From Methylovirgula sp. (GTDB lineage Bacteria > Pseudomonadota > Alphaproteobacteria > Rhizobiales > Beijerinckiaceae), in the NCBI RefSeq assembly GCF_037200945.1, contig NZ_JBBCGP010000001.1, positions 1,300,501-1,364,500 on the forward strand: a stretch of DNA of 64,000 nucleotides, read 5' to 3'. Position 1 is the first letter of the stretch. Each line of letters opens with the position of its first letter. Below, one piece after another: positions 45,524 through 54,638 of the stretch. The translations under genes and the position numbers were made by a program. The notes under the pieces are model-generated. The model made no database searches. It saw nothing but the letters and a program-made list of their open reading frames with translations, and was not told the origin of the DNA.

Positions 45524-46312
45524 ATGAACGATCAGATCGTCTCAGTTCCGGATGCGCGCTCGCAGCAAGACGTGCGAACCGCGCCGCCCCGGGTCAATTC
45601 CGCCGCCGTCGCGCCGCCGCGTATTCTTGTCGTGGAGGATGAGGCCGCGCTCAGCCTGTTGTTGAGCTATAATCTCGAAGCCGAGGGCTTCATCGTCGAG
45701 CGTGTCGAGCGCGGTGACGAAGCGGAGTTGCGGCTGGTCGAGTCGCCGCCCGATCTCGTCATCCTCGATTGGATGCTGCCTGGCGTCTCAGGGCTCGAAA
45801 TCTGCCGGCGCATGCGGGCACGCGATGCAACGCGCAGCCTTCCAGTCATCATGCTGACAGCGCGCGGCGACGAGAGCGAGCGGGTGCGCGGTCTCTCGAT
45901 CGGCGCGGACGATTATATCGTCAAGCCATTCTCGGTTCCCGAGCTGATGGCGCGCGTACGCGCCTTACTGCGCCGCGCCCGTCCGGATCGTGTCGCAGCG
46001 CTGCTTATTGCAGGCGATCTTGCGCTCGATCGGGAAAATTGGCGCGTCAGCCGCGGCGATCGGAACGTCCATCTTGGACCGACCGAATTCCGCCTGCTCG
46101 AATATCTGATGGCCAAACCCGGCCGCGTCTTCTCGCGCGCGCAATTACTGGATTCGATCTGGGGTTTTTCGGCCGAGATCGACGAGCGCACCGTCGACGT
46201 TCATGTCGGCCGGCTGCGCAAGGCGTTGTCGCTGGTCGGCGAGCGCGATCCGATCCGCACGATCCGCGGCGCCGGCTATTCCTTCGACGAGACGTTCGGC
46301 AAGACCGAATAG
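45524..46312 (+). CDS. phoB: Phosphate regulon response regulator PhoB
   Basis: OmpR-class regulator that binds Pho boxes, 262 residues. An unusual N-terminal tail of about 30 residues precedes the receiver (PRILVVEDEAALSLLLSYNL). Phosphoacceptor Asp82 in VILDWMLPGVSG, then MLTARGDE and KPFSVPELMARV. The winged helix reads HLGPTEFRLLEYLMAKPGR, with RAQLLDSIWGF and RTVDVHVGRLRKAL, ending GAGYSFDE. It begins seven bases after phoU and closes the pst-pho operon. The only Pho box seen is at 40776. Confidence 0.95.
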   Translation: MNDQIVSVPDARSQQDVRTAPPRVNSAAVAPPRILVVEDEAALSLLLSYNLEAEGFIVERVERGDEAELRLVESPPDLVILDWMLPGVSGLEICRRMRARDATRSLPVIMLTARGDESERVRGLSIGADDYIVKPFSVPELMARVRALLRRARPDRVAALLIAGDLALDRENWRVSRGDRNVHLGPTEFRLLEYLMAKPGRVFSRAQLLDSIWGFSAEIDERTVDVHVGRLRKALSLVGERDPIRTIRGAGYSFDETFGKTE

Positions 46313-46364
46313 GATTGCAGGTCGATACTGTGGCCGACGCTCGGCCACCCCCGCCTTGCATAGA

Positions 46365-46526
46365 TCATCGCAGCTTAACGGCCACCGTGGTTTCCGTGTT
46401 ACGCGCTGCGGATTTCGAACCGGGACCCTTCTGCAAATAGAGCGCGGCCCAGGTTTCCGCGCGGCGGCCAGCGATACGGGCACGCTGGCGGCGGCCTTTT
46501 GCTGCGATCGATGGGTCCGCATTCAT
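46365..46526 (-). pseudogene. Short ORF resembling the N-terminus of YraN (UPF0102), probable remnant
   Basis: A 53-residue frame from ATG 46526 with GGAG at a good distance upstream. Residues 11-32 (GRRQRARIAGRRAETWAALY) resemble the start of YraN-type proteins, a nuclease-like family that normally continues for about 90 more residues. After ALYLQ the likeness ends and the frame stops, so it looks like a decayed or truncated yraN copy. It is too short for a firm call, and a small independent gene is also possible. Confidence 0.35.
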
Positions 46527-46757
46527 TGTTGCTCCTCGACCATGCGCAGAAGCACGTGGATTCTTTATACGTGAGTGTGTTCGCCGTGTAACAGAATTCC
46601 GAAAAGCGTCCGCGTTCTCATTAATAACGGCGTTGTGAACCCAGCTCGTATTGTGCCGCTCACGTCAAAAGCTACGCTGGCCCGTGCGGCTTAAAATATA
46701 TTTCCACGCCGTGATCGGACACCGGCCGCGCAGCGCATTATTGTTCGGGGATCTCTT

Positions 46758-49442
46758 GTGACCAAAGCCGTTTTCGCCGCCACGCTGATTCTGGTGTTTG
46801 CCGGAACGTTCACAGTGGCTATGCCGGCGCAAAGCTTCGCGCAGGTGACTGGCGGCGATGGTGCTACCGTCGCCACCGACGGCGGCGGCGGTGGTGGTGG
46901 TGGCTTCGGCGGCGGCAGTGGTGGCAGCGGCGCTCATGGCGGCGCCAACGGCGGCAATGGGACGGGTGGTCAAGGGTTGGGCCAGGGTGGCGGCGGCGCC
47001 GGTGTCGGCGGCGGCGGCGGCGGCGACAATGCCGGCTCTCCTGGGAGCGGGACGATTGATGTACTGACGAATACGGGCACCATCCAGGGCGGTGCGGCCA
47101 CCTTCGCCGGCGGCGGCGGTGGCGCGGGTATTGGCGGTGGCGGCGGTGCAGGCGCCGGCGGTAACAGCGGCGGTGCCGCCGGCTTTACGATTACCAGTTC
47201 CACGATCATCAATTCCGGTATCATCGCCGGCGGCGATGGCGGCACCGACATTGGCGAAGACGGTAGTGGTGGCGGTGCAGGTATTGGCAGCGGCGGTAAT
47301 GGCTTCAGAGGCGGCGCCATTGGTGGTGGTGACAACGCTGGCGGCGCTGGGCTCAATGGTCTCACAATTATCAATTCGGGGACGATTGAGGGCGGTAACG
47401 GCGGGGCTGGGACTGACAGCGCTGGTGCTGGCGGTGCCGGCATTGACGGCAGCGGGCTGACCGTCACCAATTCAGGTACAATCTCCGGCGGATTCGCCGA
47501 TGGCGGCTCGGGGACGCAGGCCGACGCGATCGAATTCACCGGCGGCGCCAACGAAATTTCACTCTCCGGCGCATGGCATCTGAACGGCGGCATCGCGCTC
47601 GATACGACCAGCACGAACGTCACGTTCGTGCAGAGCTCTGCGGTAACTCTTGCCAACACAATCAGCGGACTAGGCGCTATTGTGCAGGATGGGCCGGGGA
47701 CGCTGACGCTGACCGGTGCCAATACCTATAGCGGCGCAACGACGGTGAACGGCGGAACGCTGGAGGTGACGGGTTCGATTACCAGCAGCGATGTGACCGT
47801 CAACAATGGTGGCACGCTGGATGTGACGGGCTCGGTCTTCGATCCGACGATCAATTCTGGCGGGACACTGACAGGCACGGGTTCGGTCGGCGCGACGACG
47901 GTTAATTCCGGCGGCATTTTTGCGCCGGGCGATGGCACGCCGGGGTCGTCGGAGACGATCAACGGCAATTTGACGCTGGCGTCGGGCTCGACCTATCAGA
48001 TCTATCTCAATCCGACGACATCGAGCCTCGCCAACGTCAGCGGCACGGCCGCGCTCGGCGGCACGGTGCAGGCAAACTTCGCCTCGGGCAGCTATATCTC
48101 CAAGACCTATACGATCCTGACCTCGGCGGGCGGCCTCAACGGCACGACCTTCTCCGGCGTGACCAACGTCGATCTCCCAGCGAACTTTACCGACTCGCTG
48201 AGCTATGATGCCAACGATGCCTATCTCAATCTCGTGCTGAACTATGTCCCGCCTAGCGCGCCGACTTACACCGCGCTCAACCGCAATCAGCAGAATGTCG
48301 CCACTGCGCTGGTCAATTCCTTCAACACCAACGGCGGCATTCCGACGAAGTTCGGCGCCCTGCCGGGCGCCGCTCTCTCGCAGATCGATGGCGAAGGCAA
48401 TACGGGCGCGGAACATGCGGCGTTTCAGCTGGAAGGCCAGTTCCTGAACGTGATGCTCGATCCCTTTGTTGACGGGCGCGCCGGCGGCGGCGGCGAAGGT
48501 TTCAGCGCTTCGGCCGCAGGCACGCAAGGCCGTGAATCGGGCATGCTCGCTTATGCCGACGGTCAGACACTCCCAATCCTCAAGGGGCCCCCACCTGCGC
48601 CGATCTACACGCCGCGCTGGAGCGCCTGGGGCGCGGCTTACGGCGGGGTCAGCAACACCGACGGCAATGCCGCGACGGGCTCAAACCGGCTCAATGCCAA
48701 TACGTTCGGCTTTGCTGGCGGCATGGATTATCATGTCTCGCCCGAGACGCTCTTCGGCTTTGCGCTCGCTGGCGGCGGCACCAACTGGAACCTCGCTAGT
48801 GTCAGTGGCAGCGGCCGCAGCACGGCGCTGCAGGCGGGCGTCTATGCGATCACCCATGCGGGTCCGCTCTATGGTGCCGCCGACTTCGGCTTCACCAACA
48901 ATTGGTTCGACACCGACCGCACCGCGCTGGGCGATCAATTGCAGGCGAATTTCGGCGGCCAGAGCTACGGCGGCCGGCTCGAGGGCGGTTATCACCTCAG
49001 CAATCTGCCCATCGGCGTGACGCCCTATGCCGCGGTTCAGGCGCAGGAATTCGTCACGCCGGGCTACAGTGAAAACGACATCACCGGCGGCGGCTTCGGT
49101 CTCTCCTACAATGCGATGAGCGCCAGCGATGTGCGCACCGAGATCGGCTCACGCTTCGAGGAGGTCACGTCGCTCGACAATATGCCCCTAGCGCTGCGTG
49201 GAAAACTCGCCTGGGCGCATGATTTCGTCAGCAATCCATCGCTCAGCACGGCGTTTGAATCGCTGCCGGGCACGAGCTTCATCGTCAATGGCGCGCCGAT
49301 TCCGCATAATTCGGCGCTGGTCTCCGCTGGCGCCGAATTGTTCCTCGCGCCGCATTGGTCGGTGCTCGCCAAATTCGATGGCGAATTCGCTGGTAATTCG
49401 CAAACCTATGGCGGAACCGGAACACTGCAATATACGTGGTAA
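46758..49442 (+). CDS. Autotransporter with glycine-rich passenger
   Basis: An 894-residue type Va secreted protein starting at GTG 46758. Signal peptide VFAATLILVFAGTFTVAMPA with cleavage after SFAQ. The first 200 residues of the passenger are extremely Gly-rich, with runs of GGGG and a repeated GGGGAGIGGGG unit; beta-helix strands (IINSGIIAGGDGG, TVTNSGTISGG) and a PATR-like repeat (LTGANTYSGATTVNGGTLEV) follow. The linker GMLAYADGQTLPILKGPP and the barrel (about 616-894), ending LQYTW, are close to those of the autotransporter at 25572. Passenger repeats differ, so the exposed surface has diverged. Confidence 0.9.
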   Translation: MTKAVFAATLILVFAGTFTVAMPAQSFAQVTGGDGATVATDGGGGGGGGFGGGSGGSGAHGGANGGNGTGGQGLGQGGGGAGVGGGGGGDNAGSPGSGTIDVLTNTGTIQGGAATFAGGGGGAGIGGGGGAGAGGNSGGAAGFTITSSTIINSGIIAGGDGGTDIGEDGSGGGAGIGSGGNGFRGGAIGGGDNAGGAGLNGLTIINSGTIEGGNGGAGTDSAGAGGAGIDGSGLTVTNSGTISGGFADGGSGTQADAIEFTGGANEISLSGAWHLNGGIALDTTSTNVTFVQSSAVTLANTISGLGAIVQDGPGTLTLTGANTYSGATTVNGGTLEVTGSITSSDVTVNNGGTLDVTGSVFDPTINSGGTLTGTGSVGATTVNSGGIFAPGDGTPGSSETINGNLTLASGSTYQIYLNPTTSSLANVSGTAALGGTVQANFASGSYISKTYTILTSAGGLNGTTFSGVTNVDLPANFTDSLSYDANDAYLNLVLNYVPPSAPTYTALNRNQQNVATALVNSFNTNGGIPTKFGALPGAALSQIDGEGNTGAEHAAFQLEGQFLNVMLDPFVDGRAGGGGEGFSASAAGTQGRESGMLAYADGQTLPILKGPPPAPIYTPRWSAWGAAYGGVSNTDGNAATGSNRLNANTFGFAGGMDYHVSPETLFGFALAGGGTNWNLASVSGSGRSTALQAGVYAITHAGPLYGAADFGFTNNWFDTDRTALGDQLQANFGGQSYGGRLEGGYHLSNLPIGVTPYAAVQAQEFVTPGYSENDITGGGFGLSYNAMSASDVRTEIGSRFEEVTSLDNMPLALRGKLAWAHDFVSNPSLSTAFESLPGTSFIVNGAPIPHNSALVSAGAELFLAPHWSVLAKFDGEFAGNSQTYGGTGTLQYTW

Positions 49443-49515
49443 AGCTCCACGGATTGCTTCGCGGGAGTTTGCCGCCGGCCGGACGTAGTCCGACCGATTG
49501 GCCTTGCGACGCTGA

Positions 49516-50028
49516 TCAGGCCGATTGCAGGCGCCGGCGGCGATCCTGCACCGGCTGGTAGGCGATGCGGGCGTGATAGCTGCAATAGGGCCCGCTCTGA
49601 TTGGCGCCCTTCTTGCCGCCGCAGAAGCGGAACTCGCCGGAGGATGGATCGCCCATCGGCCAACGGCACATGGATTCCTTCAGCTCCATGATTGTGACCA
49701 TTTCGGACATCGGGATCACGACATCCTCCTCCCGCGGTGCCGGGAGATGCGCTTCGATCGGCTGCGATTTGAGCGCGAGCGCCGTATTCCCGCGCATCAT
49801 CGGCGCGCTCATACGCTGGTGGACGACTGGCCGCGCCGTCTTCACCTTGGGCCGGACAGAGGCCGGAACCGCCGCCTTGACCCGCCCGGACATGCCGAGC
49901 CGGTGGACTTTGCCAATGACGGCATTGCGGCTGATGCCGTTTGCTAGTTCGCGCGCGATCTGGCTGGCGCTGAGCCCTTCGAGCCAGAGCTTACGCAGGA
50001 GCTCAATTCGTTCATCGGTCCAGGACAT
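49516..50028 (-). CDS. gcrA: Cell cycle regulator GcrA
   Basis: A 170-residue DNA-binding regulator of alphaproteobacteria that activates methylated promoters with sigma-70. The N-terminus (SWTDERIELLRKLWLEGLSA, SQIARELANG, ISRNAVIGKVHRLGM) is the GcrA helix-turn-helix. The C-terminal part has the family cysteines in ESMCRWPMGDPSSGEFRFCG and PYCSYHARIAYQP. The start has AGGAGG five bases upstream. It is transcribed away from argD. Target sites cannot be listed from this window. Confidence 0.95.
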   Translation of the reverse strand: MSWTDERIELLRKLWLEGLSASQIARELANGISRNAVIGKVHRLGMSGRVKAAVPASVRPKVKTARPVVHQRMSAPMMRGNTALALKSQPIEAHLPAPREEDVVIPMSEMVTIMELKESMCRWPMGDPSSGEFRFCGGKKGANQSGPYCSYHARIAYQPVQDRRRRLQSA

Positions 50029-50489
50029 TCAGTCCTCCTCGATTTTGATCGGAAAGTTTGGCTGAACGCGATTGACGCAATCCGGCGCTCCTAAAGCGAC
50101 GGGCGGAATCCGGAATCGACGCAGCGCCGGAAAACCGGCGTCGTACAAGAAGTTATGCATTTGAAAGGCCCGCCGCACGAGATGTCGTAGTCGACCTCTG
50201 GGAAGCTACACTAGCCGTTGAATCTTGCGCAAGAGTCGCCATGTCTTGCCGCACAACGTTTTCAACAAGCGTCCAGGTCGGACGGGCGCCCGCGTCATTG
50301 TGACTCGGGGCTGGTGGCGCGAAAGATCGCCGTTTGTGGTTGGGGCGATGATTTGACCGCTGTGCGCGGGCCCCGTAAAATACAAATTCGTGTTGCCGCT
50401 CCCCCGGGGCGGCACTTTTCTTTGGGAGATCGCCCAATCCGGCGTCACGGGCAGGACCGCGCACCGGATTCTTTGCTGGAGCTTTTGCC
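50029..50489. other. Divergent gcrA-argD intergenic region
   Basis: No gene is supported in this 461-base gap. It should hold the promoters of gcrA and argD. A terminator-like hairpin lies at 50394-50420 on the plus strand, about 70 bases before argD, which could end a short leader or small RNA transcribed toward argD. No riboswitch of a known class was recognised. Confidence 0.4.
50394..50420 (+). terminator. Terminator-like hairpin before argD
   Basis: TGCCGC (50394-50399) pairs with GCGGCA (50409-50414), extended by a C-run against a G-run, then CTTTTCTTT. It could be an attenuator or the end of a small RNA; the function is not shown. Confidence 0.35.
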
Positions 50490-51695
50490 GTGGCCTCGTC
50501 GCTTCTACCCACCTATGCGCGCTTCAATCTCGCTTTCGAGCGGGGAGAGGGCGCCTGGCTCTATGCGACGAACGGCGAGAAATATCTCGATTTCGGTGCT
50601 GGTATCGCTGTTGTAAGTGTGGGCCATTCGCATCCGCATCTCGTCAAGGCTTTGACGGAGCAGGGCGAGAAGCTCTGGCACGTGTCCAATCTTTTCGAGA
50701 TTCCGCAGGCGGAACGGCTGGGCGCGCGGCTTGCCGCGGAAAGCTTCGCCGATCTGGTGTTCTTTACCAATTCCGGCACCGAGGCGATGGAAGGCGCGAT
50801 CAAGACGGCGCGTCGCCACCAATTCGTCAGCGGCCATCCGGAGCGCTATCGGATCATCAGCTTCCTGGGCGCCTTTCACGGCCGCACGCTCGCGGCAGTG
50901 GCCGCCGGTGGCAATCCAAAATATCTCGAAGGCTTCGGGCCGCCACATGAGGGTTTCGATCCCGTCCCCTTCGGCGACCTCGCGGCGGTGAAGGCTGCGA
51001 TCACGTCGCAGACGGCAGCGATCCTCATCGAGCCGATACAAGGCGAGGGCGGCGTCCGCGTCGCGACACCGGAATTCCTCGAAGCCTTGCGCGCGCTCTG
51101 CGATGGGCACGGGCTTTTGCTCATCCTAGACGAAGTGCAAAGCGGCATGGGTCGCACCGGCAAACTCTTTGCCTATGAGCATTCGCGTGCTGCGCCGGAC
51201 ATCATGACTCTTGCCAAGGGCATTGGCGGCGGTTTTCCGCTCGGTGCGTTCCTCACCACGCGTAAAGTCGGTGAATGCATGACGCCTGGCACGCATGGCA
51301 CGACCTATGGCGGTAATCCTCTGGCGACGGCGGTGGGCAACGCGGTGCTGGACCTGATTCTGGCCGATGGTTTTCTCACCCATGTCACCAAAATGGGCGC
51401 AGCGCTCAGCCATGGCTTGCGCGAATTGCAGAAGCGCTATCCTGACGTGGTCGAGGACGTGCGCGGCATGGGCCTGATGTCCGGCATCAAGGTTGCGGGG
51501 CCGGTGATCGAATTCGTCAACGCGACGCTGGCGGAAAAGCTGATCACCATCCCGGCGAGCGATAATGTCGTGCGCCTGTTGCCGCCGCTGACGGTCACCG
51601 AAGTCGAAATCGCGTTGGCGCTGACCCGGCTCAACGCCGTGGCGGAGACTCTTTCTGTGGCGCGGGCGAAGGCCGCGCGGCGGGGGGCCGCATGA
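50490..51695 (+). CDS. argD: Acetylornithine aminotransferase
   Basis: PLP fold-type I enzyme of arginine synthesis, 401 residues. GTG start at 50490 with GGAG nine bases upstream. Features: FTNSGTEAMEGAIKTAR, FHGRTLAAV, EPIQGEGGVR, ILDEVQSGMGRTG and the PLP lysine in TLAKGIGGGFPLGAF, then HGTTYGGNPLATAV. ArgD and SuccinylDAP aminotransferase (DapC) activities often overlap. The stop overlaps the argF start by ATGA. Confidence 0.95.
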   Translation: MASSLLPTYARFNLAFERGEGAWLYATNGEKYLDFGAGIAVVSVGHSHPHLVKALTEQGEKLWHVSNLFEIPQAERLGARLAAESFADLVFFTNSGTEAMEGAIKTARRHQFVSGHPERYRIISFLGAFHGRTLAAVAAGGNPKYLEGFGPPHEGFDPVPFGDLAAVKAAITSQTAAILIEPIQGEGGVRVATPEFLEALRALCDGHGLLLILDEVQSGMGRTGKLFAYEHSRAAPDIMTLAKGIGGGFPLGAFLTTRKVGECMTPGTHGTTYGGNPLATAVGNAVLDLILADGFLTHVTKMGAALSHGLRELQKRYPDVVEDVRGMGLMSGIKVAGPVIEFVNATLAEKLITIPASDNVVRLLPPLTVTEVEIALALTRLNAVAETLSVARAKAARRGAA

Positions 51696-52645
51696 CCAGT
51701 TCGGCTTTATTGCTGGAAACCGCGCCGAAGCATTTCCTCGACCTCTCGGAAGTGTCGGCCGAGGAATTGCGGCGCATCCTGTCGCTCGCCGGCAAGATCA
51801 AGAGCCTGCGGCGTAAGGGTCATCTCGCCGACGTGCGGCCGCTGACCGGCAAAGTGCTGGCGATGATCTTCGACAAGCCCTCGACCCGCACGCGCGTCTC
51901 CTTCGATGTGGCGATGCGTGAGCTCGGCGGTGAAACGATCATGCTGACCGGCAAGGAAATGCAGCTTGGCCGCGGTGAGACGATCGCGGATACGGCGCGG
52001 GTGCTCTCCCGGTTCATCGACGCCATCGTCATCCGCGTGCTCGACCATAGCGAACTCGCCGAGCTGGCGCGCAACGCCGAAGTACCGGTCGTCAATGGCT
52101 TGACCAAGAAATCGCATCCCTGCCAGGTGATGGCGGACGTGCTGACGTTTGAGGAGCATCGTGGGCCGATCAAGGATCGCACGGTTGCCTGGACCGGCGA
52201 TGCCAACAATGTCCTCACGAGTTGGATCCAGGCGGCACAGCGGTTTGATTTCACCATCAATGTCGCGTCACCGGCAGAACTCGACGTCCCGCTTGAAGTC
52301 AAATCCTGGGCGAAGACGAATAATGCGCGGCTCAATATCACGCGCGATCCTTACGAGGCGGTGCGGGGCGCCGATGCGGTGATCTCGGATTGCTGGGTGT
52401 CGATGGGCGATAAGGACGAGAACTTTCGTCACAATTTGCTCGCGCCCTATCAGGTCAATTCCAAATTGATGCAGGCCGCGGCCAAGGACGCGATCTTCAT
52501 GCATTGCCTTCCCGCGCATCGCGGCGAGGAGGTGACCGACGACGTGATCGACGGACCGCAATCGGTTGTCTTCGACGAGGCCGAGAACCGTCTGCATGCG
52601 CAGAAAGGCATTCTCGCCTGGTGTTTCGACGCGGTGGCGGGATGA
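51692..52645 (+). CDS. argF: Ornithine carbamoyltransferase
   Basis: Condenses ornithine and carbamoyl phosphate to citrulline. It has 317 residues. Carbamoyl-phosphate site FDKPSTRTRVSFDVAM, HPCQVMADVLTFEE, the ornithine-binding SDCWVSMGDKDE and the catalytic-cysteine FMHCLPAHRGEEV. The stop overlaps the hslO ATG. argD and argF together with argH at 32274 show that arginine genes are split into two places here. Confidence 0.96.
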   Translation: MTSSALLLETAPKHFLDLSEVSAEELRRILSLAGKIKSLRRKGHLADVRPLTGKVLAMIFDKPSTRTRVSFDVAMRELGGETIMLTGKEMQLGRGETIADTARVLSRFIDAIVIRVLDHSELAELARNAEVPVVNGLTKKSHPCQVMADVLTFEEHRGPIKDRTVAWTGDANNVLTSWIQAAQRFDFTINVASPAELDVPLEVKSWAKTNNARLNITRDPYEAVRGADAVISDCWVSMGDKDENFRHNLLAPYQVNSKLMQAAAKDAIFMHCLPAHRGEEVTDDVIDGPQSVVFDEAENRLHAQKGILAWCFDAVAG

Positions 52646-53613
52646 GCGAGGCGGAAACGCCGCTGCGGCCTGTCTCCGATCAGGCTTACGATGATACGGT
52701 TCTGCCGTTCGCGGTTGAGCCGCTCGATGTGCGTGGCCGCGTTGTGCGTCTCGGACCGGCGATCGACGAAATTCTCACCCGTCATGCTTACCCGCCGCCG
52801 GTCGCGCGGCTTGTCGGCGAGGCGGCGGCGCTCACGGTTCTTCTGGGCGCGGCGCTGAAATCGGAAGGCCGGCTGCAATTGCAGACCCGCAGCGATGGCA
52901 TCGTCGATATGATTGTCGTCGATTTCGACGCGCCGGACCGGTTGCGCGCTTTTGCTCGATTCGATGAGGCCAAGCTTGCCGAGATGGCGCCTGGCGCCGA
53001 ATTGCTCGGCCACGGACATCTGGCGCTGACGATCGAGCAGGGCAGCGATGTCGCGCGCTATCAAGGCGTCGTGGCGCTTGAAGGTCAGGGCCTGGGCGAG
53101 GCGGCGCATCAATATTTCCGCCAATCCGAACAGATTCCGACCTTCGTGCGTCTCGCCGTCGCCGAGAGTCTGACGGGTGCGGGAACGAGTTGGCGGGCGG
53201 GCGGCCTGCTTCTGCAATTTTTGCCGGCTTCGGTCGAGCGCCAGCGCCAGGCGGATCTTGCGCCGGGCGACGCGCCCCAAGGTGCTATTTTGCCTGAGAC
53301 ACTTGAGGACGATGCCTGGGCGGAGGCGAAAGCCGTCGCTGCGACGGTGGAAGATCACGAATTGGTCGATCCCGGCCTTTCGAGCGAACGGCTGCTGTTC
53401 CGGCTGTTTCACGAGCGTGGGGTCAGGGTTTTCGGACCGCAGGCCATCCGCGCGGCTTGCCGGTGCTCGGACGAGCGCATCGCCGCCATGCTGCGCAATT
53501 TCACGCAAGCTGAGCGTGACGACATGGTCGGCGAAAACGGCAAGATTGGCGTCACCTGCGAATTCTGCTCGACCCATCGCGAATTCGAGCCAAAAGATTT
53601 TGCCGTGGAATAG
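52642..53613 (+). CDS. hslO: Hsp33 redox-regulated chaperone
   Basis: Oxidation-activated holdase of 323 residues. The N-terminal substrate-binding part is followed by the C-terminal zinc region with RAACRCSDERI and GVTCEFCSTHREF, giving the four cysteines (CxC and CxxC) of Hsp33. The ATG at 52642 overlaps the argF stop; an open frame back to 52504 is antisense-free but lies inside argF and is rejected. Presence in the argD-argF operon is the usual Hyphomicrobiales arrangement. Confidence 0.94.
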   Translation: MSEAETPLRPVSDQAYDDTVLPFAVEPLDVRGRVVRLGPAIDEILTRHAYPPPVARLVGEAAALTVLLGAALKSEGRLQLQTRSDGIVDMIVVDFDAPDRLRAFARFDEAKLAEMAPGAELLGHGHLALTIEQGSDVARYQGVVALEGQGLGEAAHQYFRQSEQIPTFVRLAVAESLTGAGTSWRAGGLLLQFLPASVERQRQADLAPGDAPQGAILPETLEDDAWAEAKAVAATVEDHELVDPGLSSERLLFRLFHERGVRVFGPQAIRAACRCSDERIAAMLRNFTQAERDDMVGENGKIGVTCEFCSTHREFEPKDFAVE

Positions 53614-53863
53614 TCGAGTGTGATCGAGGCCGTTCCGATCATATTATCGACGCGCTCCACCCATGTGGTCGTTGCAATTTCTGGCTATCCGGATTTCGGC
53701 GTGGAAGTCCGTCATAGGATTCCTCTGTCATTCGTTTATGTAGCGCTCCGACACGGCGTTCGCCCGGCATCAACTTCGACGGTAGCGGCGCGACGTTGCG
53801 TTCGCGTCAATCGAGGAAGCGGAAAAGCAAAGAAGCGCGGAAGCGCAGAAAAGGCTACGGCGG

Positions 53864-54055
53864 TTAACCAGCCTGCGGTCTCTTGGGAGTTGCCGCCAGC
53901 GCAACAGTAAGCGCGCGCCACGTGGCCGCAACCTTCTCAGTCAGGCCGGGCAGAAAGTCTTTGATCGTGCGCCAAACGATCGCCAGGTTGATGCTGTCGT
54001 AACCGTGGGACACGACGTTTCGCATTTCATAGGCTTTGCTAAGGTGTACGCATCC
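53864..54055 (-). pseudogene. HepT-like (DUF86) toxin fragment
   Basis: Reads KAYEMRNVVSHGYDSINLAI, then WRTIKDFLPGLTEKV, the C-terminal quarter of HepT toxins with the RX4HXY active-site motif (R-NVVS-HGY). The first roughly 70 residues and any MntA nucleotidyltransferase antitoxin partner are absent; upstream sequence is an IS66 tail. It is therefore a deletion relic rather than a working toxin. The ORF can be extended to 54214 only by running into the IS66 fragment in another frame. Confidence 0.6.
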
Positions 54056-54099
54056 GGTTTGCACCGCAGGCGGATCTGGGTTCGACGAAGGGTAGTTGT

Positions 54100-54246
54100 T
54101 TAGGCGGCCACAGCCTTCGCGGATTGGCGCGCAGCTTTCCATGCCCATGGCAATAGTTGGCTGATCTCCTTTGCCGGATGGTCGGGGAGGCGCGCCAGGA
54201 CGTCGGTGAGCCAAGCCTGCGGATCGACGTCGTTCAGCTTACAGGT
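54100..54246 (-). pseudogene. IS66-family transposase C-terminal fragment
   Basis: A 48-residue reading frame with TCKLNDVDPQAWLTDVLARL and ISQLLPWAWKAAR, the C-terminal end of the IS66 TnpC transposase, ending in a natural stop at 54100-54102. An in-frame stop at 54247-54249 marks where the element was cut. The rest of IS66, including tnpA and tnpB, is missing. Confidence 0.75.
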
Positions 54247-54259
54247 TTATGCCGCCCGC

Positions 54260-54332
54260 CGAACTATGCCGAGTCGGGTCGTTTTCCCCAGTTTTCTGGC
54301 TGACCGATGTTTGGTCGGTTCGGCATAGTTCG
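54260..54332. repeat. 13-bp inverted repeat preceding a recombinase fragment
   Basis: CGAACTATGCCGA (54260-54272) and TCGGCATAGTTCG (54320-54332) form a perfect inverted repeat with a 47-base spacer. It lies 37 bases before the tyrosine recombinase fragment, so it may be the terminal repeat of a recombinase-trio (RIT) type element. A second hairpin (CTCCGCTGT / ACAGCGGAG, 54341-54360) follows. Confidence 0.55.
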
Positions 54333-54369
54333 TTCTGTGCCTCCGCTGTCAACAGCGGAGAACAGGAAG

Positions 54370-54571
54370 ATGGAAGTTGAAGAGTACTTGGGCAGAAGCC
54401 GGCTGTACCGGCGTCTCAGAAGCGGGCCGCACGGACGGCTCGTCGAGTGCTACGCCGTTCGTCTCGTCGAAGAGAGGCTCGTTCGGCATGGCGCGTGGCG
54501 TTGCCTCAACGTAGTTGGCGGGCTCCTGAGTTGGATCGCGGGCCGTCGCTATAGGCTGATTGATCTCGATG
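54370..54571 (+). pseudogene. Tyrosine recombinase N-terminal fragment
   Basis: Starts at ATG 54370 with AGGAAG just upstream and reads MEVEEYLGRSRLYRRLRSGP, then VERLVRHGAW-like text (VRLVEERLVRHGAWRCLNVV) and GGLLSWIAGRR. I recall this from the first gene of recombinase-trio elements, though I cannot confirm it here. It stops being like the family after DLD at the inverted repeat at 54572, so it lacks the catalytic C-terminal domain and is inactive. Confidence 0.55.
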
Positions 54572-54589
54572 TGTTGATTTCCACTGAGA
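54572..54589. repeat. Left copy of an 18-bp inverted repeat flanking the IS110 element
   Basis: TGTTGATTTCCACTGAGA, perfect inverted match to 55998-56015. Immediately inside it is a near-perfect palindrome to 54604. The TG...CA ends and internal repeat recall IS21-family termini, but no istA or istB is present. Confidence 0.7.
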
Positions 54590-54638
54590 ATTCTCGGTGG
54601 AAATAGCCCTCTGCGCCGGGTCATGTATGGATGCCCCC

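Noticed and set aside
46890..47060. GGCGGC repeats suggesting a tandem-repeat locus
   Set aside because: They are codons of the glycine-rich autotransporter passenger in one open frame.
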